Positions 1-8,099 of a stretch of 64,000 nucleotides of DNA are shown one piece after another. Both the position numbers and the translations under genes were made by a program. Position 1 is the stretch's first letter, and each line of letters starts with the position of its first letter. The DNA is from Rossellomorea orangium (GTDB lineage Bacteria; Bacillota; Bacilli; Bacillales; Bacillaceae_B). The stretch is from the NCBI RefSeq assembly GCF_019334305.1, contig NZ_JAHWGH010000008.1:248001-312000 (forward strand). Direction: 5' to 3'. A model generated the notes under the pieces. It was not told the DNA's origin and searched no databases. It worked only from the letters and a program-made list of their open reading frames with translations.

Positions 1-139
1 GTGTAACTTCCCAAAAAGGGTTATTCTTTTTAGGGTTACCCTGGCAACATAATAGAAGTTCTGTTTTGATTCAGGGAGTAGGGGAAGATGCTAGTTATAT
101 ATATACCCAACTAAAAGAATCAAATTCATAATGTTTATT

Positions 140-172
140 CAGAAAGTCATTCCATAATGGAATGACTTTCTG
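140..172. repeat. Perfect palindrome, left copy flanking the cad unit
   Basis: Arms GAAAGTCATTCCA (142-154) and its complement (158-170) surround a 3-nt loop and extend to 140-172. A near copy (26 of 29 positions over the core) lies at 4540-4568, on the other side of the cadD-cadC-cadA unit. It could be a terminal relic of a small mobile element or one half of a compound terminator. Confidence 0.6.
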
Positions 173-218
173 CTTGTAGACAAAGTCTAAGAATTAGACC
201 AAGTCTACAAGCTTTTTT
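172..218 (+). terminator. Nested hairpin with T run
   Basis: GCTTGTAGAC (172-181) pairs with GTCTACAAGC (203-212). An inner GTCTAA/TTAGAC stem lies between them and a run of six T follows. It would end transcription entering from the left edge. No gene belonging to it is visible inside the window. Confidence 0.65.
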
Positions 219-223
219 GTATA

Positions 224-436
224 ATGGAATGGAATCGATTATTTTGTGGGGGATATAAAAGGTTATCAAAACACGTTGAGGATGGAAGAAATCAAATTGA
301 AATGGTTGCGTTGGACCAACTTGTTCCAGAGGATCATCTAGTTAGGAAGGTTGAACAAGCGATTGACTTTAAATTTATTTATGTCCTGGTAAAAGATAAG
401 TATTGTTTAGTGCCAAGCCGTTCCTGCCGCTACTGA
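224..436 (+). pseudogene. IS1182-type transposase, N-terminal remnant
   Basis: The 70 codons contain the N-terminal signature of IS1182-family DDE transposases (MVALDQLVPEDHLVRKVEQ, then AIDFKFIYVLVKD). The reading frame stops after about 70 residues, whereas full-length members exceed 400. The DDE catalytic core is absent, so this is a dead fragment. It shows that an insertion sequence once sat beside the cadmium genes. The family call rests on the recognisable N-terminal motif. Confidence 0.6.
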
Positions 437-546
437 AAAAGGCATCTCTTTTATTGCAGATCATTAGCTCTTTCCAATTGGTCGATTGCTGATGAAATTA
501 GTAGGCTCGTCCCAATTAATACACCTCAAGTAATCAGCCACAATTC

Positions 547-810
547 ATGCTTCATAAGGATGACTGCCCGTTCCAGATGGAAGATCCATTTAACCACCCC
601 AATTCTTTTTATAAACAGGGTTTCAGCAGCACTGGCTCTCAAAAGTATCAGTGTAAATCTTGTAAGAAAAAGACATCATTAACCCCTAAAAGAGAAGAAT
701 CCATTACATACAATCAAAAGAGACATGACCTTAAACTGACGTGTCAGGTTTGTAAAAAAACACTTATTGCGAGAATTGGGATTCCCCAATTCTTTTTTCA
801 TTCAAGCTGA
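547..810 (+). pseudogene. Transposase zinc-ribbon N-terminal remnant
   Basis: The 87-codon frame has a Cys-rich N-terminus with KYQCKSCKKKTSL near residues 33-45, like the zinc-ribbon heads of several transposase families, and a second Cys pair (TCQVCKK) further on. The end (IGIPQFFFHSS) reads through the downstream cad-type promoter region, so the frame is probably truncated and fused to unrelated DNA. No catalytic domain follows. I infer a transposase relic; the exact family is not determined. Confidence 0.4.
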
Positions 811-867
811 TACTTGAATGAGGGGATGGATAAAGGGTATACTATATTCAAGTAAAGGTTTGAATGA
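799..867 (+). promoter_or_regulatory. CadC-type promoter with two operator-like repeats, upstream of cadD
   Basis: A -35-like TTGAAT (814-819) and -10 TATACT (838-843) are separated by 18 nt, as in the intact cadC promoter downstream. CATTCAAG-N6-CTTGAATG (799-820) overlaps the -35. ATTCAAG...TTTGAATG (846-866) follows the -10 and resembles the known CadC operator of pI258-type systems. CadC control is inferred. Confidence 0.65.
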
Positions 868-882
868 AAAAGAGGTGGGAAT

Positions 883-994
883 ATGAAAAAAATACTTACG
901 AGATCTATTGCTATGACGAAGAAAAGATCAATCGATTACAACAGGATTTCAGACAGTAGATATCCCTAGTGTTTGCATAAAATGTTCAAAAGTT
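883..994 (+). pseudogene. Decayed 5' fragment of a second cadC
   Basis: The DNA from the ATG at 883 aligns with the first ~110 nt of intact cadC, sharing a long identical block (ATCTATTGCTATGACGAAGA), but it carries small indels. The frame reads only 28 codons before TAG, and similarity ends near 994. The gene is a relic of a duplicated cadC-cadA-type module. Its promoter and operators are kept and now drive cadD, 34 nt downstream of where the similarity stops. Confidence 0.7.
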
Positions 995-1027
995 TGTGTT
1001 GAAACACAGGAAAGAGGAGGTTGAAAA

Positions 1028-1642
1028 ATGATAACAACTATACTTACAGCCGCAGCTATTTATGTAGCAACTGGTATTGATTACCTTGTTATTTTAATTC
1101 TATTATTTTCACAAATTAAAAAAGGACAGGCAAAACATATTTGGTTAGGAAAGTATATTGGAACGATAATTGTTATAGGAGCAAGTCTTTTAGTTGCTTT
1201 TGGTGTTACTAACCTAATTCCTCAACAATGGGCTATAGGACTACTTGGGCTTTTACCAATTTACTTAGGTATAAAGATATGGATTAAGGGCGACGAGGAT
1301 GATGAAGGCAACATTTTATCGTTATTTTCCTCAGGTAGGTTTAATCAATTATTTGTAACGGTCACTTTTATTGTATTGTCTTCCAGTGCAGATGATTTTT
1401 CCATTTATGTACCGTATTTCACAACATTAAACGTGACTGAAATTATTGTCTCTATCATTACTTTTTTAATTATGATTGGAATTTTACTCTATGTCGGATA
1501 TCGTTTAGCCAACTTGGATTTCATATCGGAAAAAATTGAAAAGTATCAACGTTGGATTGTTCCAATTGTCTTCATAGGATTAGGAATTTATATTATGTTT
1601 GAAAATAGAACATTTAATGCCCTATTCACATTCCTGTTTTAA
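1028..1642 (+). CDS. cadD: CadD-family cadmium resistance transporter
   Basis: The 204-residue integral membrane protein has the CadD layout: an N-terminal helix with ATGIDYL (residues 14-20), helices near 40-60 and 66-86, a short acidic cytosolic loop (GDEDDEGN, 88-95), the conserved SADDFSIY motif (120-127), and helices near 136-158 and 176-192. Family members give cadmium (and sometimes zinc) resistance in staphylococci and bacilli, probably by efflux. The RBS AGAGGAGG sits just before the ATG. It follows the relic cadC and precedes an intact cadC-cadA pair. Its promoter carries CadC-type operators, so cadmium induction through the intact CadC is likely. Confidence 0.85.
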   Translation: MITTILTAAAIYVATGIDYLVILILLFSQIKKGQAKHIWLGKYIGTIIVIGASLLVAFGVTNLIPQQWAIGLLGLLPIYLGIKIWIKGDEDDEGNILSLFSSGRFNQLFVTVTFIVLSSSADDFSIYVPYFTTLNVTEIIVSIITFLIMIGILLYVGYRLANLDFISEKIEKYQRWIVPIVFIGLGIYIMFENRTFNALFTFLF

Positions 1643-1696
1643 TAAATAGTTGTACTAGTTAACAAGACAAAAGCATTAAGAAATGATTTGTATGAG

Positions 1697-1755
1697 ATTC
1701 ACTTGAATGTAATGGCGAAGAATGTGTATACTTTATTCAAGCGGACATTTGAATG
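1697..1755 (+). promoter_or_regulatory. cadC-cadA promoter and CadC operator
   Basis: TTGAAT (1703-1708) and TATACT (1727-1732) are separated by 18 nt. The imperfect repeat ATTCAA-N7/8-TTTGAATG (1735-1755) lies just downstream of the -10, where the CadC operator sits in pI258. A short ATTCA/TGAAT repeat (1697-1708) overlaps the -35. The arrangement matches the promoter at 799-867. Confidence 0.7.
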
Positions 1756-1769
1756 AATGAGGTGAGAAT

Positions 1770-2135
1770 ATGAGTAAAGCTACTTGTGAAATCTATTGCT
1801 ATGACGAAGAAAAGGTGAATCGTATACAAGGAGATTTAAAAACAGTGGATATTTCTAGTGTTGCCCAAATGTTAAAAGTGATTGCTGATGAAAATAGGGC
1901 AAAAATCACCTATGCTCTCTGCCAAGATGAAGAGCTTTGTGTATGTGATATCGCGAATATCGTAGGTGTTACTGTCGCAAATGCCTCCCATCATTTGAGA
2001 AAACTTCATAAACAAGGTGTCGTTAAGTTTCGAAAAGAGGGAAAACTCGCATTTTATTCGTTAGATGATGAACATATCAAGCAGATAATGATGCTCTCAT
2101 TAGCCCATAAAAAGGAGGGGAAAGGTAATGTCTGA
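1770..2135 (+). CDS. cadC: CadC, ArsR/SmtB-family Cd/Pb/Zn-responsive repressor
   Basis: This 121-residue winged-helix repressor carries the CadC metal site: Cys6 and Cys10 in the N-terminal arm and Cys57/Cys59 in the ELCVCD motif of the alpha3/4 region, corresponding to Cys7, Cys11, Cys58 and Cys60 of pI258 CadC. The recognition helix region is [12 protein letters not shown]. CadC dimers bind the cad operator and release it on Cd(II), Pb(II) or Bi(III). The RBS is GAGGTGAGAA. The 3' end overlaps cadA by 8 nt, indicating translational coupling. It probably represses both its own operon and the cadD promoter. Confidence 0.92.
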   Translation: MSKATCEIYCYDEEKVNRIQGDLKTVDISSVAQMLKVIADENRAKITYALCQDEELCVCDIANIVGVTVANASHHLRKLHKQGVVKFRKEGKLAFYSLDDEHIKQIMMLSLAHKKEGKGNV

Positions 2136-4254
2136 ACAAGTAAAAGTCAATGAACAAGAGTCAAAAACATTCCGTGTTCAAGGATTCACCTGTACTGACT
2201 GTGCTAAAACGTTCGAAACGAACGTGAAACACCTGGATGGTGTTTCGGATGCGAAAGTTAATTTTGGTGCTTCTAAAATTACGGTTACGGGCAATACAAC
2301 CATTGACGCACTTGAAAAGGCAGGTGCTTTTGAAAACTTGAAATTACGAGACGAAAATGAAAAAAAGGTAGAACGTGAACCTTTTTGGAAGCAAAAAGAA
2401 AATATTAAAGTCTATATTTCAGCGATATTGCTTGTAATTAGTTGGTTTTTAGGAGAGCAATTAGGGGAAGAACATTTTCTTCCGACGATTGGTTATGCAG
2501 CATCCATTTTAATTGGTGGATATTCGCTATTCATTAAAGGTCTTAAAAATCTAAGTCGGTTAAAGTTTGATATGAATACATTAATGACCATCGCCATTAT
2601 AGGAGCTGCAATCATTGGTGAATGGGGTGAAGGGGCAACGGTAGTTATTCTCTTTGCCGTCAGCGAAGCCTTAGAACGATATTCAATGGATAAAGCTCGG
2701 CAGTCTATTGAATCATTGATGGATATTGCTCCAAAAGAAGCGTTAATTCGTCGTGGAAATGAAGAAATGATGGTCCATGTTGAGGGTATTCAAGTGGACG
2801 ATATTATGATCGTAAAGCCTGGGCAAAAATTAGCGATGGATGGAGTGGTCATTAAAGGCACTTCTACTCTAAATCAGGCTGCGATTACAGGAGAAAGTGT
2901 TCCAGTAACGAAAACGATTGATGATGAAGTCTTTGCAGGCACCTTGAATGAAGAGGGATTGCTCGAAGTTAAAGTAACGAAACGAGTGGAAGATACTACA
3001 TTATCGAAAATCATTCATTTGGTGGAAGAGGCTCAAGCAGAACGAGCACCTTCTCAAGCGTTTGTCGATAAATTTGCAAAATACTATACACCAGCTATTG
3101 TGATTCTGGCATTCTTAATTGCAGTTATTCCTCCGTTATTCGGCGGTGATTGGAGCGAATGGATTTATCAAGGATTAGCTGTATTAGTGGTTGGTTGTCC
3201 ATGTGCACTGGTTGTTTCAACTCCAGTTGCCGTGGTTACCGCAATAGGAAATGCAGCAAGAAATGGTGTTTTGATTAAAGGTGGTATTTATTTAGAAGAA
3301 GCAGGAGCCCTTAAAGCCATTGCTTTTGATAAAACAGGAACATTAACAAAAGGTGTACCTGCTGTTACCGACATCATAAACTTTGGTGAAAATGATAATG
3401 ATTTATTGTTAATCACAGCAGCGATTGAAAAAGGTTCACAGCATCCTCTTGCTTCAGCTATTATGCGAAAAGCAGAAGAAAAAGGATTGAAATTCAATGA
3501 TGTATCGGTCGATGATTTCCAATCTATTACAGGTAAAGGTGTAAAAGCAAAAGTAAATAACCAAATGTATTATGTAGGAAGTCCGAACCTTTTTGAGGAA
3601 TTGCATGGAAGCATTTCTAGTGATAGAAAAGAAAAAATTGCGGAGATGCAGACACAAGGCAAAACAGTGATGGTGTTAGGAACAGAAAAAGAAATTCTTT
3701 CGTTCATTGCCGTAGCCGATGAAATGAGGGAATCATCTAAAGAAGTCATCGGCAAGTTGAATAATATGGGTATTGATACCGTGATGCTGACAGGTGACAA
3801 TCAAAGGACAGCAAAAGCAATTGGAAAACAAGTCGGTGTTTCGGATATTAAAGCTGATTTACTGCCAGAAGATAAATTGAATTTCATTAAAGAATTTCGA
3901 AGAAAATACCAAAGTGTCGCAATGGTTGGAGATGGCGTGAATGATGCACCAGCTCTTGCTGCTTCCACTGTTGGTATAGCAATGGGTGGAGCTGGGACTG
4001 ATACAGCACTAGAAACGGCTGATATTGCGTTAATGTCTGATGATTTAAGAAAATTGCCATATACGATTAAATTAAGCCGTAAGGCTTTAGCAATCATCAA
4101 GCAAAACATTACCTTCTCTTTAGCGATTAAATTAGTTGCATTACTGTTAGTTATGCCTGGATGGCTTACATTGTGGATCGCGATCTTTGCAGACATGGGA
4201 GCTACGTTGTTGGTGACCCTTAACAGTTTGCGGTTACTAAAAGTAAAGGAATAA
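2128..4254 (+). CDS. cadA: CadA, cadmium/zinc/lead-exporting P1B-ATPase
   Basis: The 708-residue P1B-ATPase has one N-terminal HMA domain (FTCTDC, Cys22/Cys25), actuator TGES (254-257), membrane metal site CPC (357-359), phosphorylation motif DKTGT (401-405), the HP motif SQHPLA near 438-443 and hinge GDGVNDAP (601-608). The CPC motif together with the cadC partner places it in the Zn/Cd/Pb group, which exports divalent soft metals across the cytoplasmic membrane using ATP. The start is GGGAAAGGTAATG inside the end of cadC. A hairpin terminator follows. Length and motifs are complete, so it should be functional. Confidence 0.93.
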   Translation: MSEQVKVNEQESKTFRVQGFTCTDCAKTFETNVKHLDGVSDAKVNFGASKITVTGNTTIDALEKAGAFENLKLRDENEKKVEREPFWKQKENIKVYISAILLVISWFLGEQLGEEHFLPTIGYAASILIGGYSLFIKGLKNLSRLKFDMNTLMTIAIIGAAIIGEWGEGATVVILFAVSEALERYSMDKARQSIESLMDIAPKEALIRRGNEEMMVHVEGIQVDDIMIVKPGQKLAMDGVVIKGTSTLNQAAITGESVPVTKTIDDEVFAGTLNEEGLLEVKVTKRVEDTTLSKIIHLVEEAQAERAPSQAFVDKFAKYYTPAIVILAFLIAVIPPLFGGDWSEWIYQGLAVLVVGCPCALVVSTPVAVVTAIGNAARNGVLIKGGIYLEEAGALKAIAFDKTGTLTKGVPAVTDIINFGENDNDLLLITAAIEKGSQHPLASAIMRKAEEKGLKFNDVSVDDFQSITGKGVKAKVNNQMYYVGSPNLFEELHGSISSDRKEKIAEMQTQGKTVMVLGTEKEILSFIAVADEMRESSKEVIGKLNNMGIDTVMLTGDNQRTAKAIGKQVGVSDIKADLLPEDKLNFIKEFRRKYQSVAMVGDGVNDAPALAASTVGIAMGGAGTDTALETADIALMSDDLRKLPYTIKLSRKALAIIKQNITFSLAIKLVALLLVMPGWLTLWIAIFADMGATLLVTLNSLRLLKVKE

Positions 4255-4266
4255 AAATAAGATATG

Positions 4267-4303
4267 GCAAGAGAAAACACTGTTTGTTTCTCTTGCTTTA
4301 TTA
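4267..4303 (+). terminator. cadA terminator
   Basis: GCAAGAGAAA (4267-4276) pairs with TTTCTCTTGC (4287-4296), followed by TTTATTATTAT, 12 nt after the cadA stop codon. Confidence 0.7.
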
Positions 4304-4353
4304 TTATAGTGCTAGTCTTATTCAAGGGGCTTTAATGGAATAACGCATAATAT

Positions 4354-4390
4354 AAAAGAGGAGCTGCAATCCCGTTGCAGCTCCTCTTTT
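4354..4390. terminator. Strong bidirectional hairpin downstream of cadA
   Basis: AAAAGAGGAGCTGCAA (4354-4369) and its exact complement (4375-4390) surround a 5-nt loop, with A and T runs on either side, so it can act on both strands. It insulates cadA from the minus-strand arsR gene at 4676. Confidence 0.7.
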
Positions 4391-4539
4391 ATGTGCAGTT
4401 TTTCATTCGTTTTCCCCTTCAAAATTGCTTGCAAAAGACTTTGTAATTTTACTTGTAAAAGCAATTGCAGTTATGCTTTTTTTTCCCTCTCACCAGAACG
4501 GGTTACGCTTAACACAAAGGTGGGGTTTGTCTACGGTCT

Positions 4540-4568
4540 GAAAGTCATTTCATAAAGGAATGACTTTT
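4540..4568. repeat. Imperfect palindrome, right copy flanking the cad unit
   Basis: Near copy of the palindrome at 142-170, differing at 3 of 29 positions. The rest of the gap 4391-4675 holds no recognisable gene; it has a loose repeat of TTGCAAAAGACT- and ACTTGTAAAAGC-like sequence near 4425-4465. Confidence 0.55.
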
Positions 4569-4675
4569 TATACTTCACATAGGTATTGAGGGTAATACTA
4601 TTTGAATCTGGCAAGCACTGAGAAGTATTTACCACCTTTAGGAATGATTTAGTATTTCACAAATAGTTGCATAAG

Positions 4676-5038
4676 TCATTCCTGGTAATATTCAAATGAA
4701 ATTTGTATTAAGCTCTTTATGTGTTCATTAACTAGATAATAATAAACAAGTTTTCCTTCTTTTCGGTATTGAGCCAAGCCCAGGTTTCTTAATAATCTTA
4801 AGTGGTGAGAAGCGGTGGCTGTAGAAGAGCCTACTATGTTTGCAACATCACAAACACAAAGTTCTTTTTCGAGTGAAAGTGCATAGGCAATTTTTAAACG
4901 TGTATCTTCAGAAAGGATTTTAAACATCTGTGCAATATTAAATGTATTTTGCTTTTCTAACTTTTCCTTTATTAAGGATACTTTTTCACTATCTATACAA
5001 GTAACTTCACATATATCTGTGTTTTTCAATTCAGTCAC
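4676..5038 (-). CDS. CadC-like ArsR-family metal sensor
   Basis: The 120-residue ArsR/SmtB repressor is clearly paralogous to the CadC at 1770. It has an N-terminal arm with two Cys (ICEVTC), the ELCVCD metal motif, the SSTATASHHLRLL recognition helix and a YRKEGK wing. These Cys pairs predict Cd/Pb/Zn sensing at the alpha3N site. No ATPase or exporter lies directly downstream; the neighbours are minus-strand thiol-redox genes. A CadC-like palindrome in the resA/bdbD intergenic region suggests that it, or CadC, might control those genes. The start follows a plausible GAGGTGACTGAA leader. Confidence 0.85.
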   Translation of the reverse strand: MTELKNTDICEVTCIDSEKVSLIKEKLEKQNTFNIAQMFKILSEDTRLKIAYALSLEKELCVCDVANIVGSSTATASHHLRLLRNLGLAQYRKEGKLVYYYLVNEHIKSLIQISFEYYQE

Positions 5039-5041
5039 CTC

Positions 5042-5060
5042 ATAGTCATAATAGAACTAT
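5042..5060 (-). promoter_or_regulatory. Candidate autoregulatory operator of the CadC-like gene
   Basis: ATAGT (5042-5046) and ACTAT (5056-5060) form a short inverted repeat just upstream of the start, with a TACAAT -10-like hexamer on the minus strand near 5065-5070. This is weak evidence based on position. Confidence 0.35.
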
Positions 5061-5126
5061 CTACATTGTATCACGGTTCCTGTTCCAACAGAATCTGGTA
5101 TTCTATGTCGTGTATTTCAGCACAAA

Positions 5127-5176
5127 TCAAATGGAAAAGGGACTCATTTTATAGAATGAGTCCCTTTTCCATTTGA
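5127..5176. terminator. 22-bp perfect hairpin ending the ccdA transcript
   Basis: Arms at 5127-5148 and 5155-5176 are perfectly complementary with a 6-nt loop (TTATAG). It lies about 80 nt beyond the ccdA stop on the minus strand and upstream of the arsR promoter, so it probably separates the two transcripts. The T runs are weak on both sides, so 3'-end stabilisation is also possible. Confidence 0.6.
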
Positions 5177-5258
5177 AAGTCATTAAATTCCTGTCATCAT
5201 TATTAAATGGGTGGAATGTCACGGGGTTAGTAAATTGTAATAAATGCTACAAGGTTGC

Positions 5259-5966
5259 CTAGAAACCCGTAAAACCGCCAAATAAATAATTCGTAAGAAA
5301 GGAAATAATGGGATTCATCCAATTAAAGTATAAAATGATTCCCATAAAGATCATTAAGTACCCCCCGATTTTCATGATTTTTGAGCTGTACTTATTGATC
5401 CACTTTGCTTTACCAAGGAAAAAGCTTAGCACAAAGAACGGGACGGCAAAGCCAAGAATGTACCACGCCATAAAGAACAACCCTGCATTAGGGTCTGTGA
5501 TACCAAGCGAAATGACTGCCGCTAGAATGGGACCTGTACAAGGGGTCCATCCGGCAGCAAAACCGATACCAATTAACATCGTACCCAAATAACCAGATGG
5601 CCGCCTTTTAAATTGAATCCTTTTGTCTTTCATCAAGAAATCAAACTTAAGGAGACCGGAAACCACCAATCCGAAAAATACGACGAATATGGCCCCGATC
5701 TGGCGGAGTAATTCTTTATTCAGCAAGAAAAAGTTTCCGATGAAAGACCCCGATACACCTAAGAATATGAAGATGATTGAAAAACCGATCAAAAAGAAAA
5801 CTGTGTGTAAAATGGCTTTTCTCTGCATTCCTTTACGGCTATTCAATTCATCTATGGACATGCCTGTTATATACGATAAAAAAGCTGGGTAGATGGGGAG
5901 CGTGCATGGTGATAGAAAAGACAGCAAGCCTGCTCCGAAAGCAAATAAAATGTTTAATTCTTGCAC
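5259..5966 (-). CDS. ccdA: CcdA-family thiol-disulfide electron carrier
   Basis: The 235-residue polytopic protein has about six membrane helices and the two CcdA cysteines, SPCTLP (Cys21) and TPCTGP (Cys143). CcdA proteins pass reducing electrons from cytosolic thioredoxin to membrane-bound thioredoxin-like proteins on the outside. The upstream gene is a ResA-like thioredoxin, the usual partner. The pair probably keeps heme-binding or metal-exposed thiols reduced. It is co-transcribed with resA (15-nt gap); the start MQELNILF follows AAAGGAGAATTG. Confidence 0.88.
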   Translation of the reverse strand: MQELNILFAFGAGLLSFLSPCTLPIYPAFLSYITGMSIDELNSRKGMQRKAILHTVFFLIGFSIIFIFLGVSGSFIGNFFLLNKELLRQIGAIFVVFFGLVVSGLLKFDFLMKDKRIQFKRRPSGYLGTMLIGIGFAAGWTPCTGPILAAVISLGITDPNAGLFFMAWYILGFAVPFFVLSFFLGKAKWINKYSSKIMKIGGYLMIFMGIILYFNWMNPIISFLTNYLFGGFTGF

Positions 5967-5981
5967 AATTTCAATTCTCCT

Positions 5982-6512
5982 TTATTGTTCTGGCTTGATC
6001 ATATTCATATAATCATGAATGTCTTGCTGTGACATACTTCCCGTAATTACTTTTACTACTTTTCCTTCAGGGTTAATAAGGAATGTCGTCGGGATAGGTC
6101 CTATTCCATATGTGTCAATCAAATCACGATTTCGATCCATTGGAAAAGTGAAGCTCAGACCATGTTTTTTAACGAATTTGTTGACAAGGAAATCAGATTC
6201 TCCAATATTAACTGCTAACGTTTCAACGCCTTTATCTTTAAATTGTTGGTAGCTCTTCTCCATGTATGGCATTTCTTTTTCACACGGTTTGCACCAAGTG
6301 CCCCAGAAGTTCAGAAATACACCTTTCCCTCTATAATCACTTAATTGAACTGTATCACCGTCTAACGTTTCTAATTTAAAATCTGGTGCCATGTCCCCTT
6401 CCCCTATGATAGCTCGATCTTTCGTAGCGTTTAGATAGAGTGTATAGACGACAGCAGAGATTAATACAAGTAAAATGCCCGTCCGTACCAATCTTCTCTT
6501 TCTTTTTTTCAT
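5982..6512 (-). CDS. resA: ResA-like membrane-anchored thioredoxin
   Basis: The 176-residue protein has an N-terminal anchor helix (about residues 11-28) after a KKRKRR basic start, and a thioredoxin fold with active site WCKPC (Cys74/Cys77), the usual ResA/TlpA position. The cis-Pro loop is GPIPTTFLI. ResA reduces apocytochrome c cysteines outside the membrane and takes electrons from CcdA, encoded next to it. Classic ResA has CEPC; CKPC here may shift the redox potential. It may be a second copy dedicated to metal or oxidative damage, since it sits among resistance genes. It could also be called a TlpA-family protein. Confidence 0.85.
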   Translation of the reverse strand: MKKRKRRLVRTGILLVLISAVVYTLYLNATKDRAIIGEGDMAPDFKLETLDGDTVQLSDYRGKGVFLNFWGTWCKPCEKEMPYMEKSYQQFKDKGVETLAVNIGESDFLVNKFVKKHGLSFTFPMDRNRDLIDTYGIGPIPTTFLINPEGKVVKVITGSMSQQDIHDYMNMIKPEQ

Positions 6513-6542
6513 TGTTTTCCCTCACAGTTTCTAGTAGAATAT

Positions 6543-6579
6543 GTTTGAATCTAATATATATTTGAATGTACATTTAAAT
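6543..6579. promoter_or_regulatory. CadC-like palindrome between resA and bdbD
   Basis: ATTTGAATGTACATTTAAAT (6560-6579) is a near-perfect 20-bp palindrome with one mismatch. A second TTTGAAT lies 18 nt upstream (6543-6549). The TTTGAATG half matches the CadC operator halves at 799-866 and 1735-1755. It lies in the divergent promoter region, so one ArsR protein could control both transcripts. Confidence 0.45.
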
Positions 6580-6732
6580 TAACAGTTTAGTTTGTTTCGG
6601 GCAATAGAAGAGCATGGCATTTTTACGCAGTTCAGAAGATTGTTGAAATTCTGTAATAATTTTGGTTCATTGATGATTCTGACAGCTGATATGATGAAGC
6701 TAGTTTTAATAATTTTGAAGAGGTGTACTTTT

Positions 6733-7395
6733 ATGAAGAAATCATCCCCGATGAAGTATCTCGTATTACTTACTGTGTTAGTAGCTGTCATATTGGCGGC
6801 AATCGTTATGCTGAACACCAAGTCGCAAAACAAGGATGAAACATTGGAATCTCATCCAGACACAAAAAATCAGCCCCTTTTAGGTGAAAAGGATGCACCT
6901 GTCTCGGTGGTCGAGTTCGGTGATTTTAAGTGTCCTGCATGTAAGGCATGGGGGGAAAGGATTTATCCTCAACTAAAAGAAGATTTCATTGATACCGGGA
7001 AAGCGAATTTATCCTATGTAAATGTGCTCTTTCACGGTGAGGAATCAACTTTGGGTGCGTTAGCTGCCGAGTCAGTTTATAAACACGATCCTGACTCTTA
7101 TTGGGAATTCCAAAAAGAACTATTTAACCAGCAGCCCAAAGAAGATCATGATGCCCCGTGGATTACAGTGGAAAAGCTGTTGGAAGTAGCGGGTAATACG
7201 ACCGATATGGACCTTGAACAGTTAAAGCAGGATATTGAGCAGCAAACGTTCAAGGAACAACTCGAGCTAGATAATTCCCTAGTGGAAGAGTTCAAGGTGG
7301 AGAAAACACCGACTGTAATCATCAATGGGGTAAAGCTTGAGGATCCGTATGATTACGAGCGTATTAAATCGTTGATTGAAGAAGGACAAGAGTAG
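6733..7395 (+). CDS. bdbD: BdbD-like extracytoplasmic thiol oxidase (DsbA family)
   Basis: The protein has 220 residues from the ATG at 6733, chosen because GAAGAGGTG lies 8-10 nt upstream and a membrane anchor starts directly after it (residues 8-27). A longer open frame to 6592 has no RBS. The thioredoxin fold with inserted helical domain carries active site FKCPACK (Cys67/Cys70) and the cis-Pro loop KTPTVIING. DsbA/BdbD enzymes put disulfides into exported proteins. BdbC, its membrane reoxidant, starts on the base after the stop codon. The pair is divergent from the reducing ResA-CcdA pair. Confidence 0.87.
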   Translation: MKKSSPMKYLVLLTVLVAVILAAIVMLNTKSQNKDETLESHPDTKNQPLLGEKDAPVSVVEFGDFKCPACKAWGERIYPQLKEDFIDTGKANLSYVNVLFHGEESTLGALAAESVYKHDPDSYWEFQKELFNQQPKEDHDAPWITVEKLLEVAGNTTDMDLEQLKQDIEQQTFKEQLELDNSLVEEFKVEKTPTVIINGVKLEDPYDYERIKSLIEEGQE

Positions 7396-7815
7396 ATGAA
7401 GGAAGTTAGCAGAAGTCAATATTTTCTTTATGGTGCATGGGTCGTTTCAATCATTGCGACACTTGGAAGTTTATATTTCAGTGAAATAAGAGGGTTCATT
7501 CCTTGTGAATTATGCTGGTTTCAAAGAATATTCATGTATCCATTGACGTTGATTCTGGGAGTGGCGACGTTTCAAAATGATAGCGGACTTAGAAAAATCA
7601 TACTTCCTATGTCGATTGTTGGAGGTACGATTTCCATATTACATTATTTGGAGCAAAAAGTTGAAGGGTTCGGAGGAATCAAGCCTTGTGCGAGTGGTGT
7701 TCCCTGCAATGCCGAATATATTAATTGGCTCGGATTCATCACGATTCCATTCCTGGCCCTCACAGCTTTTGTATTTATTACTATTTTTACTCTGCTATCA
7801 GCAAATAAAAGGTAA
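7396..7815 (+). CDS. bdbC: BdbC-like quinone-linked thiol oxidoreductase (DsbB family)
   Basis: The 139-residue four-helix membrane protein has the first Cys pair PCELCWFQR (Cys37/Cys40) and a second extracytoplasmic pair PCASGVPC (Cys98/Cys104). DsbB proteins reoxidise DsbA and pass electrons to quinone. The start codon directly abuts the bdbD stop, so the two are translationally coupled. The length matches B. subtilis BdbC. A bidirectional hairpin follows at 7858-7887. Confidence 0.9.
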   Translation: MKEVSRSQYFLYGAWVVSIIATLGSLYFSEIRGFIPCELCWFQRIFMYPLTLILGVATFQNDSGLRKIILPMSIVGGTISILHYLEQKVEGFGGIKPCASGVPCNAEYINWLGFITIPFLALTAFVFITIFTLLSANKR

Positions 7816-7857
7816 TCATGCAGCCAATATTCATGTGAAATGGAAATTGTATACAAC

Positions 7858-7890
7858 AAATGAGCCATGGAACATCATGGCTCATTTTAT
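7858..7890. terminator. Bidirectional terminator between bdbC and the YIEGIA pair
   Basis: AAATGAGCCATG (7858-7869) pairs with CATGGCTCATTT (7876-7887), followed by TATATT. It serves convergent genes; the minus-strand gene ends at 7887. Confidence 0.7.
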
Positions 7891-8093
7891 ATTCGGATAA
7901 CCAGGTAATCACCGTTCGTCATCTGTACAACATCTGCTTTTAAACCTTTCGCTATATCGACCGTCATTTGCTTTAAATCTTCAAGATTGTCGCTGTATAA
8001 AAGAAGCGGTCCTCCATTTATTACCCTGTCACGGTCTGAAGTTAAGTATGCCAATATTTGATATGAAGGTTTCATTGAATTTTCCCTGCCCAA
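7887..8093 (-). CDS. Small partner of YIEGIA protein (capping-complex-type subunit)
   Basis: The 68-residue soluble protein begins at TTG 8093, with AAGGGTGAG upstream overlapping the end of the previous gene. An ATG at 8075 (MKPSYQIL) with CAGGGA before it is an alternative. It directly follows a YIEGIA-domain gene, and small proteins in this position are known partners of YIEGIA proteins in Bacillus genomes. The sequence ends in GDYLVIRI, a compact alpha/beta pattern. The biochemical role is unknown; the family is tied to sporulation in bacilli as far as I recall. Identification rests mainly on neighbourhood and size. Confidence 0.55.
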   Translation of the reverse strand: MGRENSMKPSYQILAYLTSDRDRVINGGPLLLYSDNLEDLKQMTVDIAKGLKADVVQMTNGDYLVIRI

Positions 8094-8099
8094 GAAGAC

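Noticed and set aside
3801..4325. Minus-strand frame of 174 codons within cadA
   Set aside because: It lies opposite conserved cadA codons (GDGVNDAP region) and has no RBS; a shadow of the real gene.
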